From the NCBI GenBank assembly GCA_963678085.1, contig OY782680.1:744001-808000 (forward strand): a stretch of DNA of 64,000 bases, read 5' to 3'. The stretch is from Aliishimia sp963678085. Its GTDB lineage: Bacteria > Pseudomonadota > Alphaproteobacteria > Rhodobacterales > Rhodobacteraceae. The notes below the pieces were generated by a model that saw only the letters and a list, made by a program, of their open reading frames with translations, was not told where the DNA came from and did no database searches. The translations under genes were made by a program, and so were the position numbers. Below, piece by piece: positions 16,124 to 25,266 of this stretch (the stretch's first letter is position 1; each line of letters starts with the position of its first letter).

Positions 16124-16725
16124 TGTCGCTGTCATTATTCTTGGAAGACTTCGGAACAATCGCTGAGGAGGACGGCGCGTCCATCAGCGAGCTTGACGTT
16201 GAAAAGGAAAAACTGCAGTCCTTTGAAAAGGGCTATGCTGCGGGCTGGGAAGATGCCAGCAATGCGCATAGCACCCATGCAAATAGGTTGAGCGAGCATG
16301 TGCAAAAAGTGCTTGCGGATCTGGATGCAACACGCGTTGATGCGGCCAAGGCGCATAGTTTGGCCGCAGAAAAGATGCTCAGCGCCCTGCTTGATACGAT
16401 CACACCTACCATTCTCAAGAACGCGCTGCCCGGCCATATTCTTTCACTGATGAAAACGGCCGTCGCGCAGTCGAGCACGCAAAGCATCACGGTGCATGTC
16501 CCGCCAGCTGACGTTGATGAGATCCGCAAGTTTCTTGAGGGCGCAAGCGAAATTCCCTATCAAGTGTTCGCCGAGCCCGACCTGCAACCGGGACAAGCCT
16601 GCTTGGGCTTTGGCGATGTCGAAGAGCAAATCGATCTTGCGGGCTTGCTGACCGAGATAGACGCGGCTTTGGCCGAATTTTTTCATATGATTAAAGAGGA
16701 TGCTACCCATGACGGACCAAGCTGA
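16123..16725 (+). CDS. fliH: FliH-like flagellar export regulator
   Basis: 200 aa, soluble. The region around residues 28-45 (LQSFEKGYAAGWEDA) carries the GxxxG-type pattern of FliH, followed by a helical stretch and a C-terminal FliH/YscL-like domain (VHVPPADVDEIRKFLEG). FliH binds the FliI export ATPase; fliI is not in the window. ATG 16123 overlaps the fliF stop by one base. Low sequence conservation makes this a moderate assignment. Confidence 0.7.
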   Translation: MSLSLFLEDFGTIAEEDGASISELDVEKEKLQSFEKGYAAGWEDASNAHSTHANRLSEHVQKVLADLDATRVDAAKAHSLAAEKMLSALLDTITPTILKNALPGHILSLMKTAVAQSSTQSITVHVPPADVDEIRKFLEGASEIPYQVFAEPDLQPGQACLGFGDVEEQIDLAGLLTEIDAALAEFFHMIKEDATHDGPS

Positions 16726-17002
16726 GACAGCTATGGCAGAGCAGACCAATCCCTTCACCTCTGTCCCGATCGAGGTGGTCGTCTCCGTTGGCCGCGCCCG
16801 CCCGATGATCCGCGACCTCGTTAATCTTGGGCAAGATGCGGTATTGGAACTTGATCGCAAGGTCGATGATCCGGTGGAACTCTATGTCGGGGACAAGTTG
16901 ATCGCGCGCGGCATGCTCGAAGAATCAGGTCAGAGCGGCGCGCCCGGAGCGCTTTCCGTGCGGCTGACGCAGATCATTGATTTGAAAAACGGGCTGGAAT
17001 GA
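16709..17002 (+). CDS. fliN: Flagellar switch protein FliN
   Basis: 97 aa C-ring component. Almost all of it is a SpoA/C-ring domain: VPIEVVVSVGRARPMIRDLV, DAVLELDRKVDDPVELYVGD and IARGML. ATG 16709 is chosen over an upstream frame start at 16700 because of its spacing from GAGGA. It overlaps fliH by 17 bases and fliP by four (ATGA). Confidence 0.9.
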   Translation: MTDQAETAMAEQTNPFTSVPIEVVVSVGRARPMIRDLVNLGQDAVLELDRKVDDPVELYVGDKLIARGMLEESGQSGAPGALSVRLTQIIDLKNGLE

Positions 17003-17730
17003 AGCTTTTCCTCTTCTCCTTGGCGCTTGGCCTTGCCCTTTGGATGCCAAGCCTTGGGGCCGCGCAAGATATTGCAATCTCTTTGGGAGATGGTGAATCG
17101 CTGTCGGCGCGCACAATCCAGCTCTTTGCGCTGATCACGGTGCTGAGCCTTGCGCCGGGCATTGCTATTATGATCACCTGTTTCCCGTTTTTGGTGACGG
17201 TGTTTTCGATCCTGCGCCAAGCGATTGGCCTGCAGCAATCGCCCCCAAATATGCTGATTGTCAGTCTTGCGCTGTTTTTGACCTATTTCATTATGGAGCC
17301 GGTCTTTCTTGCCGCTTGGGAGCAGGGCATTGGCCCGCTTACGCGCGAAGAGATGGATATTGAAACCGCCTTTAATGCCGCGATGGACCCGTTTCGCGGA
17401 TTTATGGTTAACCGCCTTGACCCAGATACCTTTCGCACCATGGCCGATTTGCGCCTTGAAACCGAAGGGATCGCCGCCACGAAAGAGGCCCCGCTCTCTG
17501 TGCTGGTTCCTAGCTTTATGCTTTCTGAAATCTCCCGCGCGTTTCAGGTCGGCTTTCTGATTTTTCTGCCATTTCTCATTATTGATCTCGTTGTTGCCGC
17601 CGTTTTGATGTCCATGGGCATGATGATGGTGCCCCCTGCGATTGTGTCGCTTCCCTTTAAGCTGGCGTTTTTCGTGGTGGCCGATGGTTGGAGCCTGATC
17701 GCCGGATCCTTGGTGCGCAGCTATATGTGA
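16999..17730 (+). CDS. fliP: Flagellar export-gate protein FliP
   Basis: 243 aa core subunit of the FliPQR export gate. An N-terminal signal peptide (MKLFLFSLALGLALWMPSLG, cut after GAA) precedes membrane helices; FPFLVTVFSILRQAIGLQQ, PPNMLIVSLALFLTYFIM and MMMVPPAIVSLPFKLAFFV are family signatures. It ends the fliF-H-N-P unit. fliQ, fliR and flhAB are not in the window. Confidence 0.93.
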   Translation: MKLFLFSLALGLALWMPSLGAAQDIAISLGDGESLSARTIQLFALITVLSLAPGIAIMITCFPFLVTVFSILRQAIGLQQSPPNMLIVSLALFLTYFIMEPVFLAAWEQGIGPLTREEMDIETAFNAAMDPFRGFMVNRLDPDTFRTMADLRLETEGIAATKEAPLSVLVPSFMLSEISRAFQVGFLIFLPFLIIDLVVAAVLMSMGMMMVPPAIVSLPFKLAFFVVADGWSLIAGSLVRSYM

Positions 17731-17798
17731 ACCCGCTCTGGTATATCGCGCGAAATTGCTTACATAGCAGGGAGTGGCGCGCGTGAGGGGGATTGATG

Positions 17799-18437
17799 AT
17801 GCGGACCGTTGGATGGGTTCTGTTCTTAGGGTTTTGGACAGGTATTGCCGCGTTTTTGCACTATACCTTGCCGCAAAAAGACATTGTCTATGTGAATGGG
17901 ACCGAGATCATTCGCGAAGATTTTTCGGGCTGGAACCGTATGTTTTATGCCAGCGCCGATAGCGGGAATGCAGATAATCCGCAAAACCGAGACCTGCGGC
18001 TGATCAACACCACCCGCGCGAATGGTAAGGTGATGGTGTATCGCAACGAGGATACCGGCTTTGGCTGGCCTCCTTATTTCAAATATAGCAGCTCAAATCT
18101 TCAGGCCGAGGCGCAGGGCGCTGTTTCTAACCAAGCCGAGCCAAGCTGGTATTTGGTCACGCATTACGGCTGGCGCGCGGAGGTTTTGTCGATCTACCCC
18201 AATATGATTAGTCTGAAGCCGATTGAAAGCCCCGATGTCGGAAAGCCGCTACCATGGATGAACATCATCATTTTGACCAGTCTTGCGGCGTTGATCTCGG
18301 CGCTATGGGTGCGTTGGCGCAGATTTCGTGCGCGGCGTTTGGATCCGGCGCTAGATGGTTTGCAGGACCAGTTTGAGGCCGCCTCTGATGCGGTGGCCAA
18401 GCGTCGCTCGCGCCTGCGTCGCTGGTTCAACTCTTAA
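17799..18437 (+). CDS. DUF1523 family membrane protein
   Basis: 212 aa, DUF1523: an N-terminal membrane helix, a periplasmic domain with the characteristic GKVMVYRNEDTGFGWPPYFK and SSSNLQAEAQG, and a second helix near residues 152-172. ATG 17799 is favoured because GAGGGGG lies seven bases upstream. Family function unknown. It follows fliP but shares no flagellar motif. Confidence 0.8.
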   Translation: MRTVGWVLFLGFWTGIAAFLHYTLPQKDIVYVNGTEIIREDFSGWNRMFYASADSGNADNPQNRDLRLINTTRANGKVMVYRNEDTGFGWPPYFKYSSSNLQAEAQGAVSNQAEPSWYLVTHYGWRAEVLSIYPNMISLKPIESPDVGKPLPWMNIIILTSLAALISALWVRWRRFRARRLDPALDGLQDQFEAASDAVAKRRSRLRRWFNS

Positions 18438-19935
18438 CGCCCGGCCAGTTTTTCAAGACCTCGCGCCAGTCACGATCCGCGCGGATGGTTTGCATATTGG
18501 TAAATTGCGCCTGGCATAGCGCCGCATCCGCGCGGGTTGCCTCATCGGCTAGCGCGTCTAACACGGGCTGCGAATCCTGCGCGTCTGGCCCGAACCGCTC
18601 TGCCGCCGCAGCTCGCGCTTGATCATTTGGCAAGGTGCTTTGAATATGCAAAATGGACAGCGCTGCGGGGTCGGCCTCAAAATCTTGGAGCACATCCAAA
18701 TCAGCGGGCCTTGCGCAGATCACCAGCTGATCCGTGCATAGTTGGTCAAATACCAGTTGTAGGAAAGCGCGCCGGTGCTGTTGTCGCTGGCTGAGGCTTT
18801 GCTCAAGCCCGCCCAGGTCTGGCAGTTCTATCGCAGTATCTGAAAACACGAACCCCAAGGCCGGGCAGTGCAGGGATTGTGCCAGCTCAGATGCGGCCTG
18901 ATTGGCTTGCCGGGCGCAATTACACACCACGATGAACAGCTCGCGCCCTTTCCCGATCGAGCCGCCCGCCTGCCAAGCGCGCGGGGCAAACCGCGCTCCA
19001 ACGCGTCCCTGGCCTGTCAGGGTTTGATAGAGAAACGCGCCGTCTCGAATGGGGGGCGCATGGATCGCGTCGCTTTGAAAATGAACATGCAGAGCTTCGC
19101 GGAGCTGCCTAGCCTGGGGCGAAATCTTGCGTGCAAAGAGGTTATCCTGGCGCAGCAGGAACTCGGTTTGGTCATCGTAAAAACTGGCGGGCAGCCCGTA
19201 ATCGCTAAAGGCTAGGAATGTCGGGCTGCGCTGCGAGATTTCTAGCTCTGGGACGCCATGCCAAACCAAGGTTTGAAACAGGGTTTCATCGGGGATCCAG
19301 GTGCTCGCGAAAAAGCGGCGAATGTCTTTGCGGTTGCGTAAAAAGCTCAGCACATATTCAAGGGTTTTGCGCCGTAGGCACCACCATTGGCTACCGATCC
19401 GCAGATCCAGGTCGGGCAGTTTGCGCGCGAGCCCCAGCCGTTTTTGCAACTCGTAAGAGGCGTAAAACAGCCGCCTTTGCGTGCGCTCATTGAACCAATG
19501 CCGGTAAATCACCCGCTCATCGCGCCAGCCGGTTTTGATCCAGCCGCTGTTAAAATAGTCATAACATTCAATGTGATCGAGATCATTTTCCGCGAGCTGC
19601 TCTTGAATATAACGCGCGGGCTTGATGGGCGCGCACTCACCGGAAATCAGGTAGAAATGCGTGGCCTCGGGAAAGGCACGCAGCCCGGTTTCAGCGGCAA
19701 GAAGGGTTGCCCGCACCAGGCTCCATTGCCCCCAGCCGCAACGCAAACGCCGGGGCGTAAAGGCGATGGCGGGATTACCTTTGAGAGCGGTGCGCAATTG
19801 CGCATAGTGCGCCTTTGGGGCAGAGGCATCAAAATGGATCACAACGCGATCCCCGGCCGCGCTGAGCAGCTGTGCCTGGGCGATCACCTCTGCGGGTGCC
19901 TTGTGACATAAAAGGATATATGCAATTTTCGCCAT
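18427..19935 (-). CDS. Core-2/I-branching glycosyltransferase with DUF5928-like C-terminus
   Basis: 502 aa. Residues 1-260 resemble the GT14 core-2/I-branching N-acetylglucosaminyltransferase family: AYILLCHKAPAEVIAQ, HFYLISGECAPIKPARYIQ, GSQWWCLRRKTLEYVLSF and STWIPDETLFQTLV. The C-terminal half (from about 320, GRELFIVVCNCARQANQAAS) matches a DUF5928 domain and may be a second catalytic or nucleotide-binding unit. It overlaps the DUF1523 gene end to end and probably decorates a surface glycan. Confidence 0.78.
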   Translation of the reverse strand: MAKIAYILLCHKAPAEVIAQAQLLSAAGDRVVIHFDASAPKAHYAQLRTALKGNPAIAFTPRRLRCGWGQWSLVRATLLAAETGLRAFPEATHFYLISGECAPIKPARYIQEQLAENDLDHIECYDYFNSGWIKTGWRDERVIYRHWFNERTQRRLFYASYELQKRLGLARKLPDLDLRIGSQWWCLRRKTLEYVLSFLRNRKDIRRFFASTWIPDETLFQTLVWHGVPELEISQRSPTFLAFSDYGLPASFYDDQTEFLLRQDNLFARKISPQARQLREALHVHFQSDAIHAPPIRDGAFLYQTLTGQGRVGARFAPRAWQAGGSIGKGRELFIVVCNCARQANQAASELAQSLHCPALGFVFSDTAIELPDLGGLEQSLSQRQQHRRAFLQLVFDQLCTDQLVICARPADLDVLQDFEADPAALSILHIQSTLPNDQARAAAAERFGPDAQDSQPVLDALADEATRADAALCQAQFTNMQTIRADRDWREVLKNWPGVKS

Positions 19936-20012
19936 TAACGGGAATATAGTCCGTAAGCGGTTGAAATGTTAGTAACCTATTGGCTGTATTTTCAAGAAAA
20001 AGGAGCAAGCGG

Positions 20013-20831
20013 ATGGGGTTTCCCGGCGTATGGATGACGCAGAGTGAGAGCCTGATTTATCGCGTGGTGCCCAAATGCGCCTGCTCTAGCATTGGGCAGA
20101 TCCTGTATTTTTCCGATCATGGGCAGTTTTATGACGGGGATATTCACGACGCGCGTGAGGGGCTTCATAAATGGGCATTTGAAGACAGTCGGCCCATAAT
20201 CACGCGCAGTGTAGAGACGCGCGTTGCACCGATTTTTACCTGTGTGCGCAACCCTTACCGCCGGATCCTCAGCGCGTTTTTCGACAAAATTTGCGGGATC
20301 CAGCGTAACGGGGGGCGCTATCGTGGCAATCTGGTGCCGATGCTCACGCAGAAATATGGGGTTGATGTGGGGGGCGACGATGGTGCGCAGCCCTTTGATC
20401 AGATCAAGAGCTTTCGCCGCTTTTTGCTTTTTGTGCGCGACACCATCCGTTTTGGCAAGCCAATGGCCCCTGATATTCACTGGTCCGCCATGTCGGGGCA
20501 TATCTCGACGCTGATTGCCAATGGCGGGCGATATGATCACATCATTTGGGCCGAGCATTTTACCGATGGCATGCAAAAGGTGCTCACAGATACGCAACCT
20601 TTGCACAGCATCGACATCGCGAACATGCCTCGCTTTAACGAAAGCGCAGATCACGGCCCCAAACGCGCCCATCCGGCTGCGGATTATTTCGATGATCTCT
20701 CGATGCACCTTATGCTTGAGATTTATAAGCGGGATTTTGAGCTGTTTCGCTATGATTTCCACGACCCGAGCAGGGCAGAACCGTTGGGCGAGATTGATCT
20801 ACATGAGGTTCACGCGGTTTTGGGAGACTAG
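20013..20831 (+). CDS. Sulfotransferase family 2 protein
   Basis: 272 aa, predicted PAPS-dependent sulfotransferase. The 5'-phosphosulfate loop is YRVVPKCACSSIGQ and the 3'-phosphate motif is CVRNPYRRILSAFFDK. The ATG at 20013 has AAGGAG at an ideal distance; the frame can be read from a TTG at 19980. It lies between the glycosyltransferase and an unknown gene and converges on the latter with a 4-bp overlap, suggesting a sulfated surface polysaccharide. Confidence 0.82.
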   Translation: MGFPGVWMTQSESLIYRVVPKCACSSIGQILYFSDHGQFYDGDIHDAREGLHKWAFEDSRPIITRSVETRVAPIFTCVRNPYRRILSAFFDKICGIQRNGGRYRGNLVPMLTQKYGVDVGGDDGAQPFDQIKSFRRFLLFVRDTIRFGKPMAPDIHWSAMSGHISTLIANGGRYDHIIWAEHFTDGMQKVLTDTQPLHSIDIANMPRFNESADHGPKRAHPAADYFDDLSMHLMLEIYKRDFELFRYDFHDPSRAEPLGEIDLHEVHAVLGD

Positions 20832-21676
20832 AACCACTGCCCTGGCTCGATGAGGCCAAGCTCCAAGAGCTGCTGCGAGTTCCATTCAAACGGGGTGGAG
20901 CGCGCCCACATGAAATCGCAAATCTCCGCGCGGCTGCCCGGATTGCGCGCCAGTGCCTTGGCAGTGCGAAACGAGCAGATCGCGGCGGTGAGGCTATGAT
21001 GCCAGGGGCAGGCATAGGTGTTGTATTCTGCGACGTTAAACAGGTGATCCTCACCCAGCTGCAGGCCCTTGCGCGCGCGAAACAGGCCGATACGGTCGAT
21101 GCGACGTTTATTTTGTGGGATATGCGGCTCAAACCGCCATTTCAGCCCGCCAAAGAAATCCATTTGCTGGGCCAGTCGTCCTTGCTTTGCATCCCAGCGA
21201 TCCAGCGCGAAATACCCCGCCGCATCGAAAAACGCCGCATTTGGGTCGATCACATCTGGGCGCTGCCCGTATAAATCAATCACATAGGTCAGCATCGCCG
21301 GGCGGCGCTCTTGCATATGGAATGCAAGCATCTCGGCGATGCGGCGCGTTTCGCAAAAGGGAAAATGCAGATATTCGGCGTTATAGCTGTAATAGAACCA
21401 CGTATCGGGATGGGTCTTGATCAGTGCATTCACAGGAGCCGTAATGTCGTTTTCCAAGCAATCAAAGAGCACGAATTGGCAATTCTCAACGGCAGGCACT
21501 TCAATCCATCCCGGCAAAAACGCAACTTGATGCGCAAAACCCAAGGCGCGGTTATGCGCAAGGGTCGAGGTAATCTCAACATCATCTTCGGCAAACATCA
21601 GCGCAACGGGGCCGCGCAGGGGCGTTCTGCGCGTTTCGCTCAGGAAATCGTCGAAAGAGAGTGAGGCTTCGCTCAT
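20828..21676 (-). CDS. Unknown protein, possible glycosyltransferase-like
   Basis: 282 aa, not recognised with confidence. The N-terminal half (GPVALMFAEDDVEITSTLAH, then ENCQFVLFDCLEND) reads like the start of a GT-A fold seen in roseobacter cell-surface proteins, but the DxD metal site is not clear (FAEDDVE is one candidate). No signal peptide or membrane helix. Its place beside a glycosyltransferase and a sulfotransferase suggests glycan biosynthesis; this is inference. Confidence 0.6.
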   Translation of the reverse strand: MSEASLSFDDFLSETRRTPLRGPVALMFAEDDVEITSTLAHNRALGFAHQVAFLPGWIEVPAVENCQFVLFDCLENDITAPVNALIKTHPDTWFYYSYNAEYLHFPFCETRRIAEMLAFHMQERRPAMLTYVIDLYGQRPDVIDPNAAFFDAAGYFALDRWDAKQGRLAQQMDFFGGLKWRFEPHIPQNKRRIDRIGLFRARKGLQLGEDHLFNVAEYNTYACPWHHSLTAAICSFRTAKALARNPGSRAEICDFMWARSTPFEWNSQQLLELGLIEPGQWF

Positions 21677-21764
21677 AACGTGTTTTCTCTATCTCAGCGA
21701 AAGATTGCAAGGGCGCTCAGGCTGGGCTACATGCCTGCAGTGTTTTGGCCCTAAGGATTGTCCC

Positions 21765-23084
21765 ATGTCTGCCCCCAAGAAGCTCTATATTAAGACATAT
21801 GGCTGTCAGATGAATGTCTATGACAGTGAACGTATGGCAGAAGTGCTGACGGAGTATGAACAGGTCGCCAGCCCGGATGAGGCGGATATGATTCTGCTCA
21901 ACACTTGTCATATTCGTGAAAAGGCGGCGGAAAAGATCTATTCGGAGCTTGGCCGGTTCAAGGGGCTGAAGGCGGCCAAGCCGGATCTCAAGATCGGGGT
22001 GGCGGGCTGCGTGGCGCAGGCGGAGGGCGAGGAGATCATCAAACGCCAGCCCATGGTGGATCTGGTGGTGGGGCCACAATCCTATCATCGCTTGCCGGAT
22101 CTGGAGGCCAAGGCGCGCAGCGGGGAAAAGGCGCTGGATACAGATTTCCCCGAAGAGGATAAGTTCGAGCATTTGGCAAAACGTCCCAAGGCCGCACGCG
22201 GGCCTACGGCGTTTTTGACCGTGCAAGAGGGCTGCGATAAGTTTTGTGCCTTTTGTGTGGTGCCTTATACGCGCGGGGCCGAGGTGTCGCGCCCGGTGGA
22301 TCGCGTGTTGCGCGAAGCTCAAGATCTGGTGGAGCGCGGGGTGCGTGAGATCACATTGCTGGGCCAGAATGTGAACGCCTATCACGGGGCTGGACCCGAT
22401 GGGAATGATTGGGGGCTGGCGCAGCTGATTTGGGCGCTGAACGATGTGGAGGGGCTTGAGCGCATTCGCTTTACCACCTCGCATCCCAATGACATGGATG
22501 ATGCGCTGATTGACGCTCATGCCCATTGTGCAAAGCTCATGCCCTACCTGCATTTGCCGGTTCAATCTGGCTCAGATAAAATTCTGAAACGCATGAACCG
22601 CTCTCATACGGCAGAAAGTTACCTGCGGCTGATTGAGCGCATTCGCGCCGGGCGGCCTGATATTTTGATGTCGGGGGATTTCATTGTTGGCTTTCCCGAA
22701 GAGAGCGAAGAGGATTTCCAAGCCACGCTCGATCTGGTGGAGGAGGTGCGCTATGGCTATGCCTATTCTTTCAAATACTCGGCCCGCCCTGGCACCCCTG
22801 CCGCGGAGCGCGCAACACTCGCGCCAGAGATTGCAGATGAGCGGCTACAGCGGTTGCAAGCGCTGATCACGCGGGATCAACAGGCCATTCAAAGTGAAAT
22901 GGTCGGGCGTGATGTGTCGGTGCTGTTTGAAAAGGCGGGGCGTAAGCCGGGGCAGATGGTTGGCAAATCCGAATATCTGCATGCAGTGCATGTGGAAAGC
23001 GCGGGCACGAAACCGGGGGATCTGCTCAAGGTGAGAATCACAGAGGCGGGAAGCAACTCTCTACGTGGAGTTGTGCAAGTATAA
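21765..23084 (+). CDS. miaB: tRNA-2-methylthio-N6-dimethylallyladenosine synthase
   Basis: Radical-SAM methylthiotransferase making ms2i6A at position 37, 439 aa. N-terminal UPF0004 cysteines are in KTYGCQMNVYDSERM, LLNTCHIREKA and GVAGCVAQ; the radical-SAM cluster motif is CDKFCAFC; a TRAM domain ends the protein. The ATG at 21765 matches the family start; an upstream in-frame ATG at 21705 adds 20 unrelated residues. Confidence 0.95.
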   Translation: MSAPKKLYIKTYGCQMNVYDSERMAEVLTEYEQVASPDEADMILLNTCHIREKAAEKIYSELGRFKGLKAAKPDLKIGVAGCVAQAEGEEIIKRQPMVDLVVGPQSYHRLPDLEAKARSGEKALDTDFPEEDKFEHLAKRPKAARGPTAFLTVQEGCDKFCAFCVVPYTRGAEVSRPVDRVLREAQDLVERGVREITLLGQNVNAYHGAGPDGNDWGLAQLIWALNDVEGLERIRFTTSHPNDMDDALIDAHAHCAKLMPYLHLPVQSGSDKILKRMNRSHTAESYLRLIERIRAGRPDILMSGDFIVGFPEESEEDFQATLDLVEEVRYGYAYSFKYSARPGTPAAERATLAPEIADERLQRLQALITRDQQAIQSEMVGRDVSVLFEKAGRKPGQMVGKSEYLHAVHVESAGTKPGDLLKVRITEAGSNSLRGVVQV

Positions 23085-23210
23085 TTTACTGAAAGCCCCG
23101 ACTTTTCCACAGATTTTTTCTAAAATCAAAGCTGTAGGCGAAATCTTTGCTTCACAGAACAGGTTATTTTGCTTAATCTTGTGTCAAAAGAGCATAGGAG
23201 CAGTAGCAAA

Positions 23211-23822
23211 ATGCATGATCTCTTAAAGCGACTAACACTATATGTAGGGGCCGCTTGCGCTCTAGGATTAACCGTTTTTGCAACAGATGTCTCCGCACAA
23301 AAACGGGAAGGCGGCGGCTTGCTCAGCGGGCTCTTTGACAAAGATGACAAGTTAGGACAAGAGGTAGAACCCTATGTTCCAGGCATCTGGGTCGATCCCG
23401 ATGGGTGCGAGCATTGGGTGATGGATGACGGGTTCGAGGGATTCATGACCCCGCATGTGAACCGCAAAGGCATTCCTGTTTGTCGCCGTGGAACCCCATG
23501 CGGGACGATGGAAACAGACCAATTCTTTGACACCAATAGCGCGAAGATTAACCAAGCGGGGCAGGTTCGGTTAGAAGAGTTCTTTGTGGCCGCTGATGCG
23601 GTGTCCTACATCATCATTGGACATACAGACAGCCGCGCCTCTGACGGCTATAATATGCGCCTCTCTTATCGGCGCGCCAATGCGGTGGCGGAGATTGCGC
23701 AGCGCACCGGCTCTCGTATCGCGGATGTGCGCGGCTATGGTGAACGCATGCCGGCCGCGTCGAATGAGACAACAAACGGGCGCAAACAAAACCGCCGCGT
23801 TGAAATTATCTGTTTACGCTAA
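23211..23822 (+). CDS. OmpA-family protein with GIW-HW-DDG module
   Basis: 203 aa. Signal peptide (residues 1-28, cut after VSA), a module near 55-95 with GIWVDPDGCEHWVMDDG and GIPVC, then an OmpA C-terminal peptidoglycan-binding domain (IIIGHTDSRASDGYNMRLSY; GYGERMPAASNETTNGRKQN). Likely anchors the outer membrane to peptidoglycan. ATG 23211 has AGGAG upstream. The module recurs in the next gene (about half identical over 40 residues), so the two genes share an exported domain by duplication. Confidence 0.8.
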   Translation: MHDLLKRLTLYVGAACALGLTVFATDVSAQKREGGGLLSGLFDKDDKLGQEVEPYVPGIWVDPDGCEHWVMDDGFEGFMTPHVNRKGIPVCRRGTPCGTMETDQFFDTNSAKINQAGQVRLEEFFVAADAVSYIIIGHTDSRASDGYNMRLSYRRANAVAEIAQRTGSRIADVRGYGERMPAASNETTNGRKQNRRVEIICLR

Positions 23823-23832
23823 GGGGACGAAG

Positions 23833-24165
23833 ATGAGCTATACAAAATTGATCATGGCGACCTCTTTGGTCGGAACGCTCTCAGCCTGCGGTGATGTGAC
23901 CGGCGAAAGCGGCGGTGGGCTTGTGAATGAGAACAAAACCATCGACTACGGCCAGGGCAATCGCGAAAAATCCCTAAGCGAGCTGCAAGCAGGTATTTGG
24001 ATTGACCCCAATGGCTGTGATCACTGGATCATTGACGATGGGATCGAGGGCTATTTGTCCCAGCGGTTAGATAAATACGGCAAACCTGTTTGCTCTGGCG
24101 TGGGGGAGCCCACAACGATCGTCGGTCCCTTCCAGGGCAATCAAACCATTACCGATCCGATTTAG
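23833..24165 (+). CDS. Lipoprotein with GIW-HW-DDG module
   Basis: 110 aa. Lipobox LSAC near residue 19. The mature part is mostly the same module as in the upstream OmpA protein: GIWIDPNGCDHWIIDDG, then GKPVC. The two cysteines of the module are conserved in both. It is 10 bases after the OmpA gene, with GGGGACGA as SD. Function unknown; a partner of the OmpA-like protein is likely. The frame extends upstream to 23584, but that part only shadows the OmpA gene. Confidence 0.78.
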   Translation: MSYTKLIMATSLVGTLSACGDVTGESGGGLVNENKTIDYGQGNREKSLSELQAGIWIDPNGCDHWIIDDGIEGYLSQRLDKYGKPVCSGVGEPTTIVGPFQGNQTITDPI

Positions 24166-24237
24166 GCTCTTGCTTGCGCTATTTCCTGAGCCTTGGCAGA
24201 ATATAGCCTGAGCGACTCAAGTTTTGGATAATGCGCA

Positions 24238-25266
24238 TTGAGTGAGACAGATCTTTTGGCCCCGGCACCTGCCCATGAGGCCATTGTGGAATTCCCCGAT
24301 AATCGGTTGTTGATTGATCTGTGCGGGGAGTTCGACAAGAACCTAGCAGAAATAGAAACGCGGCTTTCGGTGCAGATCCTGCGCCGGGGTAATCAGCTTG
24401 CGATTATGGGTGAGCCCGGTAGCCGGGAGGCCACAATAGATTTGCTGAACACGCTTTATGAGCGGCTTGAACAGGGGCGTTCTGTCGGGCGCGATGATAT
24501 CGACCGTGAACTGCGGATGGGCAATTCGGAAAAAGGCATGCCGCCGCAAGCGGGTGATCAGCTAGAGTTGGCGGTTGGACAGCGGGTCGAAATCAAAACC
24601 CGCAAAAAGCCTGTGGAGCCGCGCACCGAGGCGCAAAAAGCCTATGTACTCAGCCTCTTTGAGAATGAGCTGGCCTTTGGCATTGGCCCTGCGGGCACCG
24701 GAAAAACCTATCTCGCGGTTGCGGTTGCGGTCTCTATGTTCATCAGCGGTGAGGTGGATCGCATCATCCTGAGCCGCCCTGCGGTCGAGGCGGGCGAAAA
24801 GCTGGGCTATCTGCCCGGCGATATGAAGGACAAAGTCGATCCCTATATGCAGCCGCTTTATGATGCGCTCAACGACTTCCTGCCGGGCAAGCAGCTTGCC
24901 AAGCTGATCGAAGAAAAGCGTATTGAAATTGCGCCCTTAGCCTTTATGCGGGGGCGGACTTTGTCGCGTGCTTTCGTGGTGCTGGATGAGGCGCAAAACG
25001 CGACCTCCATGCAGATGAAAATGTTCTTAACCCGCCTGGGCCAAGGCAGCCGCATGGTGATCACAGGGGATCGTACCCAAATTGATCTGCCGCGCGGCGT
25101 GCAATCGGGGCTTGCGGATGCAGAGCGGCTTTTGAAGACAATTCCAAAGATCAGCTTTAACTATTTCACCTCAAAAGACGTGGTGCGCCATCCGCTTGTG
25201 GCCGCGATTATTGAGGCTTACGAGGCCGAGCATCAGCGCATATTGGCGAAAAAGTCCCAGACGTGA
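24238..25266 (+). CDS. phoH: PhoH-like ATPase
   Basis: 342 aa P-loop ATPase of the PhoH family, probably with RNA-related function given its constant link to ybeY. A KH-like N-terminal region precedes Walker A GPAGTGKTYLAV and Walker B FVVLDEAQNA. TTG start at 24238; no ATG or GTG in the frame fits better. Heads phoH-ybeY-ybeX-lnt and overlaps ybeY by four bases. Confidence 0.9.
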   Translation: MSETDLLAPAPAHEAIVEFPDNRLLIDLCGEFDKNLAEIETRLSVQILRRGNQLAIMGEPGSREATIDLLNTLYERLEQGRSVGRDDIDRELRMGNSEKGMPPQAGDQLELAVGQRVEIKTRKKPVEPRTEAQKAYVLSLFENELAFGIGPAGTGKTYLAVAVAVSMFISGEVDRIILSRPAVEAGEKLGYLPGDMKDKVDPYMQPLYDALNDFLPGKQLAKLIEEKRIEIAPLAFMRGRTLSRAFVVLDEAQNATSMQMKMFLTRLGQGSRMVITGDRTQIDLPRGVQSGLADAERLLKTIPKISFNYFTSKDVVRHPLVAAIIEAYEAEHQRILAKKSQT

